Positions 53,461 through 64,000 of a DNA stretch of 64,000 nucleotides are shown here, one piece after another. The notes under the pieces were generated by a model. That model made no database searches. It had not been told where the DNA came from and worked only from the letters and a program-made list of their open reading frames with translations. Within the stretch, counting starts at the first letter, position 1. Every line of letters starts with the position of its first letter. Source of the stretch: Deltaproteobacteria bacterium. Lineage in GTDB: Bacteria; SZUA-79; Acidulodesulfobacterales; Acidulodesulfobacteraceae. The DNA lies in NCBI GenBank assembly GCA_023489335.1, contig JAMDCP010000007.1:1-64000 (forward strand), read 5' to 3'. The translations under genes were made by a program, and so were the position numbers.

Positions 53461-54177
53461 TTAAATACGCTTCCATTTATCAAAACCTTCGAAAGTTTCC
53501 TTTTTCCATATCGGAACGGTTTCTTTTATATTATCTATTAGAAATTTAGAGGCAAGGTAAGAATCTTTTCTGTGGGGACTTGAAACCCCGATAGATATGG
53601 AAATACCACCTATATCTATTCTTCCGAGCCTGTGGATTATAGCGACTTTTGAAATCTCATAGTCTTCAAAAACCCTTTTTATCAATTTTTGCATCTCTTT
53701 TACGGCCATCTCCTCATAAGCCTCGTAAAATAAATATTTTACAGGTTTAGCATCCTCGTTATCCCTTACGGTTCCGTTAAACAAAAGAATTGAACCGGCA
53801 GAAGGATCCGACACAAAATCAAGCACCTTGTTGGGAGCGATTTCGCTTTCGGTGATTTCTATAAGGATTTTTTTATCTGCCTCAGGCGGCGCAGGCGAAG
53901 GCGGATTTTCGCTATTAATGCCGCCTGAGGCGCCTCCGCTAACCGGCATAATTATAGTTACCTCATCTCCGTTCGATAATCTCTTTTTAATGTCCTGGTA
54001 TTCCATATTGACGGCAAATTTCGAAATGCTAAGAATATTTTTTACTTCGGGATAAGACGCCCCGAGGGTTTTAACGACATCTTCCACCGATGAATTTTCC
54101 GGAACCGATAAATCGATTTGATTTTTCCCGATTAGCTCTTTAAGAGCGGCAAAAAGTCTAACTTTTACATTTATCAT
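53461..54177 (-). CDS. MoaD-MoaE fusion (molybdopterin synthase)
   Basis: Both subunits of molybdopterin synthase are in one 238-residue chain. Residues 1-82 are MoaD-like (VKVRLFAALKELIGKNQIDL, NGDEVTIIMPVSGG). A Pro/Glu-rich linker follows, and residues from about 105 are MoaE (ILLFNGTVRDNED, YEAYEEMAVKEM, IIHRLGRIDIGG, SSPHRKDSYLASKF, PIWKKETFEG). The MoaD GG that must be free for thiocarboxylation is internal (GGASGG at 81-86), so cleavage after it, as known for mycobacterial MoaX, would be needed. It supplies cofactor for enzymes such as the molybdopterin subunit at 27583-30684. Confidence 0.92.
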   Translation of the reverse strand: MINVKVRLFAALKELIGKNQIDLSVPENSSVEDVVKTLGASYPEVKNILSISKFAVNMEYQDIKKRLSNGDEVTIIMPVSGGASGGINSENPPSPAPPEADKKILIEITESEIAPNKVLDFVSDPSAGSILLFNGTVRDNEDAKPVKYLFYEAYEEMAVKEMQKLIKRVFEDYEISKVAIIHRLGRIDIGGISISIGVSSPHRKDSYLASKFLIDNIKETVPIWKKETFEGFDKWKRI

Positions 54178-54233
54178 ATATTAAACCAGCGGTATAATTA
54201 AAAATATAAGAAAATTTTAAAAATATGGGGTAA

Positions 54234-54761
54234 TTACGGGAGATGTTTTGAAATTTCATAATGAAGATGTCCTATTTCGCTGAGTATTATCTTGTCCATA
54301 GCTAATTTTACGGCGCTTAAAGAGCCCGGGATAGAAAAAATAATTTTATCGTTGTAAATCCCGGCAGACGCTCTTGACATTATAGCAGACGGCCCGATTT
54401 CATCATAGCTTAAGCTCCTGAATAATTCTCCAAAACCGTATAGCTCCTTATCATACAGGTCTCTTAAAGTTTCATAGGTTATATCTTTAAAAGAAACACC
54501 TGTTCCGCCGTTTATTATTACGGCATCTACCGCAGGTTTTGCATCTTCTTTACAAATTTCCACAATAAGGCTTTCTAACAAGTCTTTGTCATCTTTTAAA
54601 ACCTTATATCCGGAAACCTTGTGCGAAACCGATAAAAGTCTTTCTTTTATATAATCCCCGCTCTCGTCGTTACTTTCGAGCCTTGTATCGCTTAAGGTTA
54701 TGACATATACGTTTAGCAATTTTTTAGCTTTTATATTGTCTTTATGCTCCAGATGTCCCAT
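54234..54761 (-). CDS. moaB: MoaB/MogA-type molybdopterin adenylyltransferase
   Basis: A 175-residue MoCF-domain protein: YVITLSDTRLESNDESGDYI at the N-terminus, the nucleotide/cofactor-binding NGGTGVSFKDIT, LFRSLSYDEIGPSAIMSRAS and IFSIPGSLSAVKLAMDKIIL. It activates molybdopterin by adenylylation before metal insertion. It lies 56 bases upstream of the MoaD-MoaE fusion on the same strand, giving a small cofactor operon. MoaB and MogA are hard to separate by eye. Confidence 0.9.
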   Translation of the reverse strand: MGHLEHKDNIKAKKLLNVYVITLSDTRLESNDESGDYIKERLLSVSHKVSGYKVLKDDKDLLESLIVEICKEDAKPAVDAVIINGGTGVSFKDITYETLRDLYDKELYGFGELFRSLSYDEIGPSAIMSRASAGIYNDKIIFSIPGSLSAVKLAMDKIILSEIGHLHYEISKHLP

Positions 54762-54808
54762 AATTATTGAATTTTAAACTATTACGGAAAAAAAGTCAAT
54801 TAAACAAA

Positions 54809-54846
54809 AATGCCGAAAAGTGCGGATTTTCCCACTTTTCGGCATT
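54809..54846. terminator. Terminator of the groESL operon
   Basis: A perfect 14-bp stem, AATGCCGAAAAGTG (54809-54822) with 54833-54846, has a 10-base loop. On the minus strand it is followed by TTTTTG, as expected for termination after groEL. Confidence 0.9.
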
Positions 54847-54886
54847 CATAGTTATTTTAAGATTTCTTTGTATTCTATAGGGTCTA

Positions 54887-56545
<1,659 letters not shown>

Positions 56546-56584
56546 TTAAATTTTTAAATAATATTTTTAAATCATTAGTTATTT

Positions 56585-56875
56585 TTATTTTTCGACAATA
56601 GCTAAAACATCGTCTTCCTTCATAATAAGATAATCTTTGTCATCGATTCTTACCTCATTGCCGGAATATTTGGCAAATAAAACCACATCTCCAACCTTGA
56701 CATCCATCGGGATCTTTTTCCCGTCCTCGGTAATTCTGCCGCCGCCCGCAGCTACGACATGCCCCTGCATCGGCTTTTCCTTTGCGGAATCGGGAATTAT
56801 AATTCCCCCTTTTGTTTTTTCTTCTTCCTGAAGTCTTTCGACTAAAATTCTGTCCTGTAACGGTTTAACTTTCAT
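56585..56875 (-). CDS. groES: Co-chaperonin GroES
   Basis: The 96-residue lid protein of Gro[22 protein letters not shown] is the typical N-terminus, the mobile loop is [18 protein letters not shown], and the C-terminal [16 protein letters not shown] is conserved. It is the first gene of the groESL operon with a GGAGAGG ribosome binding site. Confidence 0.98.
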   Translation of the reverse strand: MKVKPLQDRILVERLQEEEKTKGGIIIPDSAKEKPMQGHVVAAGGGRITEDGKKIPMDVKVGDVVLFAKYSGNEVRIDDKDYLIMKEDDVLAIVEK

Positions 56876-57254
56876 AAATGACCTCTCCTTATTAGTTTAT
56901 TGATTATTAAAATTAATTATTAAATTAAGAGTTGTTTACCGAATAATGAACTTCTTATAGATTTGAGCCTGCATATTAATCCGCATATTAATTTTAGCAC
57001 TTAACGAGTTTAAGTGCTAATTGTTTTAATAATACACTTATGCTTTTAAAAAAACAATATCATAAATTTATCAAATTTTATATACAATTTATCAGATTTT
57101 TAAAAATAAATCCATATAATTTTATTTTTTTTTAATTTTCTCCATATTTTTAAAAGTTATATTAAATTTTGATATTTTTAGCGCAAAGCAGAAAAGCGGA
57201 AAGGAATATTTATTAAAAAGCGCAAATATAGTATAATGCAAAAGAGGGTGGGTA
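56876..57254. other. Intergenic control region between groES and the ABC transporter genes
   Basis: About 380 AT-rich bases between divergent genes. It contains the CIRCE operator at 56994-57020 and must hold promoters for groESL (minus) and the ABC genes (plus). No coding frame, RNA gene or other repeat was identified in the remainder. Confidence 0.6.
56994..57020. promoter_or_regulatory. CIRCE operator (HrcA binding site) upstream of groESL
   Basis: TTAGCACTT (56994-57002), nine bases, AAGTGCTAA (57012-57020): the classical CIRCE structure (TTAGCACTC-N9-GAGTGCTAA) with one symmetrical change per arm. It lies about 120 bases before groES, so HrcA-type heat-shock repression is expected; hrcA is not in the window. 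Confidence 0.93.
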
Positions 57255-57977
57255 ATGCAAAATTCTATCGTAGAGGTAAAGAATCTAACCAAGGCTTTTA
57301 ATAATTTTATAGCGCTTAATAATATTACATTTAATATAAAATCCGGAGATTTTTTTGGGTTAATAGGCCCGAACGGCGCCGGAAAGTCAACCCTTTTAAA
57401 AATACTTTATAATCTCGTAATTCCCACTTCGGGCTCTGTCTATATTAAAGGCCTAAACCTTAAATATGACTATAAAAAAATTAAGTATAATCTTGGCATC
57501 GTTCCTCAAGATGATAATTTGGACGAGGATTTGAGCGTTTTTGAAAACCTGATTATATATTCCATGTATTTTGGCATTCCAAAAAAAGAGTCGATAAGGA
57601 GATCGGATGAACTTTTGAATTTTTTTAATTTAGCCGAAAAGAAATATTCAAAGGTGGCAAATTTATCGGGCGGGTTAAGAAGGCGTCTTATGATAGCAAG
57701 GGCTTTAATAAACAATCCGACTTTAATTATGCTGGATGAGCCTACAGCCGGCCTTGACCCTGAATACAGGCAGAACATATGGAACAAGCTGCAGCTTTTA
57801 AATAAAAATGGCGTTACGATACTAATGTCCACACATTATATGGAGGAAGCCGAAAGGCTTTTTAAAAATATGATTATCTTAAGCCATGGAAATATAGTTC
57901 TAAGCGGAGAAATAAGCGATATAACCTTAAATAAAAAATCTTTAGAGGAAATTTTTCTCGATATAGCCAAAAAATAA
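57255..57977 (+). CDS. ABC transporter ATP-binding protein (NodI/DrrA-like)
   Basis: A 240-residue ATPase with Walker A GPNGAGKST, Q-loop VPQDDN, signature LSGGLRRRLMIARAL, Walker B LIMLDEPTAGLDPEYRQ and switch histidine in STHYMEEAE. The EYRQ after the D-loop and the general sequence resemble NodI-type exporters. It is directly followed by its permease gene with no gap, and together they form an exporter whose substrate cannot be inferred. Confidence 0.93.
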   Translation: MQNSIVEVKNLTKAFNNFIALNNITFNIKSGDFFGLIGPNGAGKSTLLKILYNLVIPTSGSVYIKGLNLKYDYKKIKYNLGIVPQDDNLDEDLSVFENLIIYSMYFGIPKKESIRRSDELLNFFNLAEKKYSKVANLSGGLRRRLMIARALINNPTLIMLDEPTAGLDPEYRQNIWNKLQLLNKNGVTILMSTHYMEEAERLFKNMIILSHGNIVLSGEISDITLNKKSLEEIFLDIAKK

Positions 57978-58772
57978 GTGGAATTTATAAAAAAAATAAA
58001 GGATATAAATGCTAATTTAAGCCTGCGGTCGTTTACTGTTTTTTACAGGAACTTTATGGTTTGGCTCAGGTATTATAAGCCGGGTATAATAGGCGATGTG
58101 CTTGAGCCCCTTTTATATTTGGCGGCGCTCGGGTTTGGCGTGGGAAAGTTTATACATCGTATAGACGGCATTTCTTATGTCGAATATATCGTGCCGGGAA
58201 TAATTGCCTCATCGTCCATGTATGCGGCGGCATTCGAATCGACATTCGGGGCATATACGAGAATGGTTACCAATGGAATATATGAAGCTATCCTTCTCAC
58301 TCCGGTCGGCATCGAGGATATTGTTCTGGGCGAGATTTTTTGGGGAACCGCCAAGGCATTTATGAGCGGTATAGCAGTTTTAATGGTCGGGATAATTTTT
58401 GGCTGGATAATATCCCCTCTCGCTTTATTTATTCCGATTATAATATTGTTAAACGGCATTCTGTTTTCGTCTTTATCGCTTTTAATAACATCATTTTCAC
58501 CGTCTTACGACTTTTTTTCGTACTATTTTACGATTGCAATTTCAACAATGTTCCTTTTTTCAGGGGTATTTTATCCCGTTTCGTCCCTTCCTTATTTTGT
58601 AAAATATTTTGTTTATCTTATGCCGCTTTATTATACCGTCCACATAATGAGGTTGCTTGACGGGGGCAAACTTCACCCTGTAATTTTTGTTTATTTTGTA
58701 ATTATAATATTGTTTATACTTTTATTTTTTTACTCTTCCGTTTTTTTTATTAGAAAAAGGGTAATAAAATAG
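57978..58772 (+). CDS. ABC-2 type transporter permease (NodJ-like)
   Basis: A 264-residue membrane protein with six helices. Family landmarks are RNFMVWLRYYKPGIIGDVLE near the N-terminus, EPLLYLAALGFGVGKFI, and FLFSGVFYPVSSLPYFVKYF before the last helices, typical of ABC-2/NodJ permeases. The start is GTG at 57978, immediately after the stop of the ATPase gene, which indicates translational coupling. It would form a homodimeric export channel. Confidence 0.92.
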   Translation: MEFIKKIKDINANLSLRSFTVFYRNFMVWLRYYKPGIIGDVLEPLLYLAALGFGVGKFIHRIDGISYVEYIVPGIIASSSMYAAAFESTFGAYTRMVTNGIYEAILLTPVGIEDIVLGEIFWGTAKAFMSGIAVLMVGIIFGWIISPLALFIPIIILLNGILFSSLSLLITSFSPSYDFFSYYFTIAISTMFLFSGVFYPVSSLPYFVKYFVYLMPLYYTVHIMRLLDGGKLHPVIFVYFVIIILFILLFFYSSVFFIRKRVIK

Positions 58773-58781
58773 AAAGTAATT

Positions 58782-59330
58782 TTATAAACGGGGAAGGGTT
58801 ATGCCGACCTGCGCCTGGTATTTGCCTTTTTTGTCCTTATAAGATACCCGCGGCTCTTCTCCTTCAAAAAAAAGAACCTGGGCTATCCCCTCGTTGGCGT
58901 AAATCTTTGCGGGAAGGGGCGTGGTATTTGAAATTTCGAGGGTAACGTACCCCTCCCATTCAGGTTCGAACGGGGTAACATTAACCACTATTCCGCATCT
59001 TGCATAGGTTGATTTCCCGAGGCAAATAGTTACGACATTTCTCGGAATTTTAAAATATTCTACCGACCTCCCCAGAGCAAAGGAATTGGGCGGGATAATG
59101 CATATATCCGATACCAAATCGACGAAGGATTTTGTGTCGAATTGCTTGGGATCGACAACAGTGCTGTTTATGTTGGTAAATATCTTAAACTCATTCGATA
59201 TTCGCAAGTCATAGCCATATGAAGATACGCCGTAAGATATGACGCCATCCCTTATCTGAGAGTTTTCATAAGGGTTAATCATATCTGCTTCCTTAGCCAT
59301 TTTTTCTATCCACTTATCATTTTTAATCAT
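58782..59330 (-). CDS. dcd: dCTP deaminase
   Basis: Dcd converts dCTP to dUTP for thymidylate synthesis. The 182-residue protein contains [36 protein letters not shown] (with the catalytic Arg/Glu region, [20 protein letters not shown]) and [17 protein letters not shown]. Length is normal for the monofunctional or bifunctional forms; the presence of separate dUTPase is unknown. It follows the LOG-family gene by 11 bases. Confidence 0.96.
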   Translation of the reverse strand: MIKNDKWIEKMAKEADMINPYENSQIRDGVISYGVSSYGYDLRISNEFKIFTNINSTVVDPKQFDTKSFVDLVSDICIIPPNSFALGRSVEYFKIPRNVVTICLGKSTYARCGIVVNVTPFEPEWEGYVTLEISNTTPLPAKIYANEGIAQVLFFEGEEPRVSYKDKKGKYQAQVGITLPRL

Positions 59331-59341
59331 TTTTAAAACCG

Positions 59342-60049
59342 TTATAAATTAAAAGATATTATATGTTTAACAATTTCATCGACATCGTCCAAAACCTTAA
59401 TTATCTCAAAATCCTTTTGGGAAATATAGGAATTGTGGAGCGTATTGCTTTTAATCCAGTCGATTAAGCCATTCCAGTAACTCGAACCGTACAAAATTAC
59501 GGGAAAGGGCTTTGTCTTATTAGTTTGAATTAATTCGACCGTTTCGAAAAGTTCATCGAGCGTTCCAAATCCTCCGGGCATCATAATATAAGCGGAGGCA
59601 TATCTTACAAGCATAACCTTTCTTACAAAAAAATACCTGAACTCAAGGGTGACATCCGCGAATCTGTTAACCGTTTGTTCTTTTGGAAGTTTGATATTAA
59701 GCCCGACCGAGCTTACATTTAAATTATGCTGTTCTTTCGCCTCCCTGCATCCCCTGTTTGCAGCCTCCATAACGCCGGGTCCGCCGCCGGAAATTACGGA
59801 AAAACCCCTCAATGCCAGGTTATAGGCAATTTCTTTTGTCTTCTGGTAAACATCGCTATTTTCTTCGACTCTGGCGCTTCCGTAAATAGTTACCGCCGGG
59901 GTCAGGGTCGGCAAAATATCGAATCCATCGACAAATTCCCCCATAATTCGAAATAAACGCCATGGTTCGGTTTTATTTAATGCGTTTAATTCATAATGAG
60001 ATTCATAGCCTTTAATATTTTCTCTTCCGATCGGCATAGTCGAAACCAC
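59342..60049 (-). CDS. LOG-family protein (TIGR00730, nucleoside 5'-monophosphate phosphoribohydrolase-like)
   Basis: A 235-residue Rossmann-fold protein with the two family motifs [18 protein letters not shown] and [20 protein letters not shown]. The PGGxGTxxE motif is the active site of LONELY GUY enzymes, which release free bases from nucleoside monophosphates. These proteins were formerly annotated as lysine decarboxylases. Its placement before dcd fits nucleotide metabolism. Confidence 0.92.
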   Translation of the reverse strand: MVSTMPIGRENIKGYESHYELNALNKTEPWRLFRIMGEFVDGFDILPTLTPAVTIYGSARVEENSDVYQKTKEIAYNLALRGFSVISGGGPGVMEAANRGCREAKEQHNLNVSSVGLNIKLPKEQTVNRFADVTLEFRYFFVRKVMLVRYASAYIMMPGGFGTLDELFETVELIQTNKTKPFPVILYGSSYWNGLIDWIKSNTLHNSYISQKDFEIIKVLDDVDEIVKHIISFNL

Positions 60050-60078
60050 ATAACCTTCAATATTTTAATTATAAAAAT

Positions 60079-60113
60079 GAATAAAGGGAAAGCATGAAGC
60101 CCTTTCCCTTTAT
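60079..60113. terminator. Terminator between ferredoxin and the LOG-family gene
   Basis: A perfect 13-bp stem, AATAAAGGGAAAG (60079-60091) with 60101-60113, and a 9-base loop. On the minus strand the stem is followed by a T-rich tract, suiting termination after the ferredoxin gene. Confidence 0.85.
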
Positions 60114-60120
60114 TAAAAAA

Positions 60121-60393
<273 letters not shown>

Positions 60394-60453
60394 CTAAGAT
60401 TTAGATTAGTTTTTGTTTATTTGAAATTAATTTGTAATTATATTTAACTTAAA

Positions 60454-61755
60454 TTAACTTAAACGGCTTCCCGCCCCTTTAAAAGCCTTAAGTCCTAAAT
60501 ATGAGGAATTTGGACCTAATTCTTCCTCTATCTGTAAAAGCCTGTTATACTTTGCCACCCTTTCCGAACGGGCGGGAGCGCCTGTTTTAATTAATCCCGA
60601 ATTTACGGCAACGGATAAATCGGCGATAAATGTATCTTCGGTCTCTCCCGAACGGTGAGATATCACGGCGCTCATATTATTTTTCTGGGTTAACTCGACG
60701 GCATCCAATGTCTGGGACAATGAACCTATTTGATTAAGTTTTATTAAAACGGAATTAATTGAATGCGAGCAGGCAGCTTGTATTATACGGTTTGGATTTG
60801 TAACAGTCAAATCGTCGCCGACTATCTGAACTTTGTCGCCAATTTCTTTGAGTAATAATGAAAAGCCGTTAAAATCATCCTGGGCCATACCGTCCTCTAT
60901 GGATATAATAGGAAATCTTTCTACATATCCCGCATACATTGCAACCATCTCGTCCGCTTTTAGGGTTGTCTTTTTCCCCGCCTCTTTAAGAACATACTTC
61001 CCATTGGCGTAGAATTCGCTTGCCGCAGGATCGAGGGCAATAAATATATCTTTTCCGGGTTGATACCGCGCCTTTTCTATTGCTTCCATTATTAAAACTA
61101 TCGCTTCCATATTATTTTGAAGGTGCGGCGCAAATCCGCCTTCATCGCCGACGCTTGTCGGCATATTTTTGTCGTCCAATACTTTCTTTAACTTTTGATA
61201 TACCTCCGCCCCCATCCTTAATGCTTCTTCAAAAGATTTTGCGCCGGCGGGAACAATCATAAATTCTTGAAAATCTAGCATATTGTTTGCATGTTTGCCG
61301 CCGTTTAATATATTCATCATGGGAACGGGTAAAACATGTGCGTTAACTCCGCCCAAATACCTGTAAATCGGAATTTCGAGCTCCGCCGCCGAGGCAACGG
61401 CGGTTGCCAGGGATACGGCTAAAATTGCATTGGCCCCCAGATTCGATTTATTTTGAGTGCCGTCCAGGTTTATCATTATATCATCCACGAGCCTCTGCGA
61501 ATAACTATCTATCCCATTTAAAGACTTGGCTATAATATCGTTAATTCCTTCTATCACGGAATTTACCGATTTTCCGCCATAAATCGAATTGTCGTTATCC
61601 CTTTTTTCATAAGCCTCGTATTCTCCGGTAGATGCCCCCGACGGCGCGCAAGCAACACCGCTTACGCCGCTCTCTAAGGAAACCTTTACGCTGATAGTCG
61701 GATTTCCTCTTGAATCCAAAATCTGCCTGCCTTTTACATCAACAATCTCGCTCAT
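60454..61755 (-). CDS. eno: Enolase
   Basis: Eno interconverts 2-phosphoglycerate and phosphoenolpyruvate. Signature regions are SEIVDVKGRQILDSRGNPTI, PSGASTGEYEAYEKRD, the metal ligands in SIEDGMAQDDF and VGDDLTVTN, the catalytic lysine in VLIKLNQIGSLSQT, and SHRSGETEDTFIADL. A TTG at 61764 gives a longer frame, but the ATG at 61755 starts the conserved MSEIVDVKG and has GAGG 10 bases upstream. It is consistent with gluconeogenic flow from PpdK. Confidence 0.98.
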   Translation of the reverse strand: MSEIVDVKGRQILDSRGNPTISVKVSLESGVSGVACAPSGASTGEYEAYEKRDNDNSIYGGKSVNSVIEGINDIIAKSLNGIDSYSQRLVDDIMINLDGTQNKSNLGANAILAVSLATAVASAAELEIPIYRYLGGVNAHVLPVPMMNILNGGKHANNMLDFQEFMIVPAGAKSFEEALRMGAEVYQKLKKVLDDKNMPTSVGDEGGFAPHLQNNMEAIVLIMEAIEKARYQPGKDIFIALDPAASEFYANGKYVLKEAGKKTTLKADEMVAMYAGYVERFPIISIEDGMAQDDFNGFSLLLKEIGDKVQIVGDDLTVTNPNRIIQAACSHSINSVLIKLNQIGSLSQTLDAVELTQKNNMSAVISHRSGETEDTFIADLSVAVNSGLIKTGAPARSERVAKYNRLLQIEEELGPNSSYLGLKAFKGAGSRLS

Positions 61756-61863
61756 TACCTTCAAACCTCAGATTTATTAGATTTAATTATCGGCTATAAT
61801 TTTAATAAATAGCCTCGGTATTATACCATTTTTTTGCATTTTAAAAAAAGAAATTTTTTTCCT

Positions 61864-63387
61864 TTAAAAATCGCCTATTCCCTCTTTTGTTTTATTTATC
61901 ATCATATCTGTTTTCTTCTTATCCCTGCTTTCGGCATAAATTCTCAGAAGGGGTTCCGTCCCCGACGGCCGCACTAAAAGCCATGAATCGTCCATGTATT
62001 CGAATTTGAATCCGTCTACACAATTAGTGGACACTATATCTTTTTCAAAGGGTATTTTAAAACTTCCGTTTTTTAAACTTTCGATTAAAAGTTCTTTCTT
62101 TCCATCCCTCAGATGTAAATCTTCCCTTTTATATGAGTATGGATAAGGTCCGTTAAAGATATCAGCCAGAAGTTCGTTTAAGTTTTTTTGGCGGACAAGC
62201 ATAATCTTGAGTATCATTAATGCGTTAAGTATTCCATCTCTTTCCGGCAGGTGCGAGGTTATTCCGATTCCTCCAGATTCCTCCCCGCCTATAAACACGC
62301 CTTTATCTTTTTCGAGCATAAGCGCGGCTATATTTTTGAACCCTATCGGCACCTCAAACAATTTCAAGTTATATTTTTTACAAATATTATCTATGGATTT
62401 AGATACGGAAACAGTTTTAACCACGCTTCCGGAATACCCTTCTTCGATAAGAAAATTTAAAATGACGGAAAAAATCTTATGGGAATCGATAAAATTCCCT
62501 TTAGAGTCAACAGCTCCAATTCTATCTGCATCCCCGTCGGTGGCAAAACCAACCGCAAATTTATTTTTAACACCCTCTTTTTTCAGAAAAGATTTTAATT
62601 CGAATAAGTTATTATCGATCGGTTCAGGATTTAACCCGGGAAATGAAGGGTTAATATTATCGTGTATTAAACGGTATTTAATTGAAAATCTTTTTAATAT
62701 CTCTGACAAATATCCGATTCCGGCGCCGAACATCGGGTCTATTATAATTTCCAATTTATCCAATAAATCTTTATCCGCATTGCTTATAACCGCATCGAAA
62801 CCCGTGAAGGCTATTATGTGTTCAATATAACCTTTTTTAAAATCGGCATATTCGAAATTATTATAGGAATTAAGGATATTTGGATTAATATAATAACTTT
62901 TTCCGGCGGTTTCTTCGCCAAAATTGAAACCGTTGGCAATCTTTTCTATTTTTTTGACTTCCTGCTCGAGCATAGAACTTCCAAAAGGGCTCTTAAATTT
63001 GATGCCGTTAAACATGTACGGGTTATGGCTTGCGGTTATCATTATGCCAAGGCAGCACCTCTTATTTTTGACAAAATAAGATAAAACAGGGGATGGACAA
63101 AAATTATCGCTCAATATGACATTTATACCCGCGGAAGCAAGGGCTTCAGCTGCCGTAATCGCAAATTCTTTCGATAAAAATCTTGTATCGTATCCTATCG
63201 CAACGGCGTTTAATGAACCATTACTCCGGGAAAATTCTTTTTTATCGCTGCTTACTATTAAATTTTCTTTTAGGTATTTACCCAGCGACAAACTTATATG
63301 GTTAACAACCTCGAATGTAAAGTTATCCCCTATAATACCCCTAAAGCCGTCTGTGCCAAAGTTAATCGATATTGGAACCGAAATCAT
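61864..63387 (-). CDS. Phosphoglucomutase/phosphomannomutase family protein
   Basis: A 507-residue alpha-D-phosphohexomutase. All four domain landmarks are present: the phosphoserine loop ITASHNPYMFNGIKFKSP, the metal loop TDGDADRIG, the sugar-binding GGEESGGIGI and the phosphate-binding RPSGTEPLLRIYAES. The N-terminus INFGTDGFRGIIGDNF is typical. It may make glucose-1-phosphate or mannose-1-phosphate; with the mannose-6-phosphate-isomerase-type cupin 84 bases upstream, nucleotide-sugar supply is likely. Confidence 0.94.
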   Translation of the reverse strand: MISVPISINFGTDGFRGIIGDNFTFEVVNHISLSLGKYLKENLIVSSDKKEFSRSNGSLNAVAIGYDTRFLSKEFAITAAEALASAGINVILSDNFCPSPVLSYFVKNKRCCLGIMITASHNPYMFNGIKFKSPFGSSMLEQEVKKIEKIANGFNFGEETAGKSYYINPNILNSYNNFEYADFKKGYIEHIIAFTGFDAVISNADKDLLDKLEIIIDPMFGAGIGYLSEILKRFSIKYRLIHDNINPSFPGLNPEPIDNNLFELKSFLKKEGVKNKFAVGFATDGDADRIGAVDSKGNFIDSHKIFSVILNFLIEEGYSGSVVKTVSVSKSIDNICKKYNLKLFEVPIGFKNIAALMLEKDKGVFIGGEESGGIGITSHLPERDGILNALMILKIMLVRQKNLNELLADIFNGPYPYSYKREDLHLRDGKKELLIESLKNGSFKIPFEKDIVSTNCVDGFKFEYMDDSWLLVRPSGTEPLLRIYAESRDKKKTDMMINKTKEGIGDF

Positions 63388-63470
63388 TTTGCTTAGAATA
63401 TTATCTTTAGAATATATGCTATTTTGTTTTGATAAAACCTGTAGAATAACATAGGGGAATTATTAATTAT

Positions 63471-63980
63471 TTATATTAAAGTATTATTTTCCGCAAGAAG
63501 AATATCGTCGTCACCCAAATATTCGCCGCTTTGTATCTCCAATAACACTAAATTGATAACCCCCTGGTTCTCGATACTGTGCAAAGAAAGTTTTGGAATG
63601 TTGATGAATTCGTTGGCAAGTAAATTTGATGCCCCCGATTCGGCAAAGATGATAGCGGCGCCGCTTAAAATATATATAAATTCATTTTTATGGAAGTGTT
63701 TATGAAGCTGCACCTTGTTTTTTGGCAATATCTCTATTTTGCAAATTTTATAATTTTTCCCTTCCCCCAAAAGAAAAATATTGTCTTGCGAAATTATCCC
63801 GTCTTTATTATTTTTTGTGCTTAAGAAAGGCTCTTCGGGAAGATATTGCGAATTCTTTATTTCAATGGTATAATCAGCATTATCGGTGTCTTTAGTGTAA
63901 AAATGGCCATTATTTCGAAGCGCTTCCGAAGATCTCATCTGGTCTATTTTGGAAATAAACTGGTCATCGTTTTGATTCAT
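63471..63980 (-). CDS. Cupin protein of the mannose-6-phosphate isomerase type II family
   Basis: The 169-residue protein has a cupin domain (LHKHFHKNEFIYILSGAAII) matching the C-terminal domain of bifunctional mannose-1-phosphate guanylyltransferase/mannose-6-phosphate isomerase. Metal ligands are present as HKHFHKNE and SLHSIENQG, and the usual ending IQSGEYLGDDDI is seen. The N-terminal 60 residues are not recognised. No ribosome binding site precedes the ATG and the frame is open to the window edge, so the protein could extend further upstream. Confidence 0.85.
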   Translation of the reverse strand: MNQNDDQFISKIDQMRSSEALRNNGHFYTKDTDNADYTIEIKNSQYLPEEPFLSTKNNKDGIISQDNIFLLGEGKNYKICKIEILPKNKVQLHKHFHKNEFIYILSGAAIIFAESGASNLLANEFINIPKLSLHSIENQGVINLVLLEIQSGEYLGDDDILLAENNTLI

Positions 63981-64000
63981 AATAAAAAATTTTAAATAAT

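Noticed and set aside
62207-62830. 207-codon plus-strand frame inside the phosphohexomutase gene
   Set aside because: Antisense to motifs that are clearly coding on the minus strand (GGEESGG, TDGDADR).

Overview
The window is 64 kb of a low-GC, gene-dense chromosome from a Gram-negative bacterium with an anaerobic or facultative respiratory metabolism. Signs of this are SurA/PpiC periplasmic chaperones, many exported c-type cytochromes, Tat signals, a Rieske/cytochrome b complex, pyruvate phosphate dikinase, an acetate uptake/activation pair, 2-hydroxyacyl-CoA-dehydratase-type activases, MoaD-MoaE/MoaB and several [4Fe-4S] proteins. The mix looks most like a deltaproteobacterial-grade lineage such as the acid-mine 'Acidulodesulfobacterales' type. 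That placement is an impression from gene content only. No rRNA, tRNA, CRISPR array, transposase, integrase or prophage was seen.

Layout. 1-16 kb (minus strand): the end of a Rieske/cytochrome b operon (cytochrome b is cut by the window edge), then uvrA-pdxA-surA-ppiC-mfd-ppdK-glyS-glyQ. 16-21.4 kb: nadA, acs and a SatP-type acetate transporter, then trpS (with an Fe-S type cysteine motif) and a DsrE-like protein on the plus strand. 21.4-25.9 kb: a small BadF-type ATPase with an unrecognised partner, trxB and an APC permease.

25.9-41 kb is the most distinctive region. It holds a self-contained respiratory regulon with a NarX-like histidine kinase, two paralogous NarL-like response regulators, four small c-type cytochromes built from one repeated domain, and a seven-gene minus-strand operon. 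The operon order is cytochrome-c/d1/cytochrome-c protein (NirS/NirN-like), NirJ-like radical SAM, NirF-like propeller, four-cluster Fe-S subunit, NrfD-like membrane subunit, Tat-exported molybdopterin catalytic subunit, response regulator. Three copies of one roughly 65-bp element (three TAGG-type half-sites spaced exactly 21 and 24 bp) lie upstream of the d1 operon, the three-cytochrome unit and the diheme cytochrome. Each is followed by a -10-like box at a similar distance. This predicts one NarL-type regulator controlling a heme-d1 protein together with a molybdopterin oxidoreductase, an unusual pairing.

41-64 kb: an MFS transporter, uppS, an alpha/beta hydrolase, aspS, a DHA2 MFS pump, a degenerate indolepyruvate-ferredoxin-oxidoreductase-like pair, a Fur/PerR regulator under a large inverted repeat, a 991-residue double-domain activase, MoaD-MoaE fusion, MoaB, groESL with a CIRCE operator, a NodIJ-like ABC exporter, dcd, a LOG-family protein, a ferredoxin, enolase, phosphoglucomutase/phosphomannomutase and a mannose-6-phosphate-isomerase-type cupin.

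Several starts were corrected using ribosome binding sites. The most unusual is glyQ, whose conserved N-terminus is only recovered if translation begins at an ATT codon.
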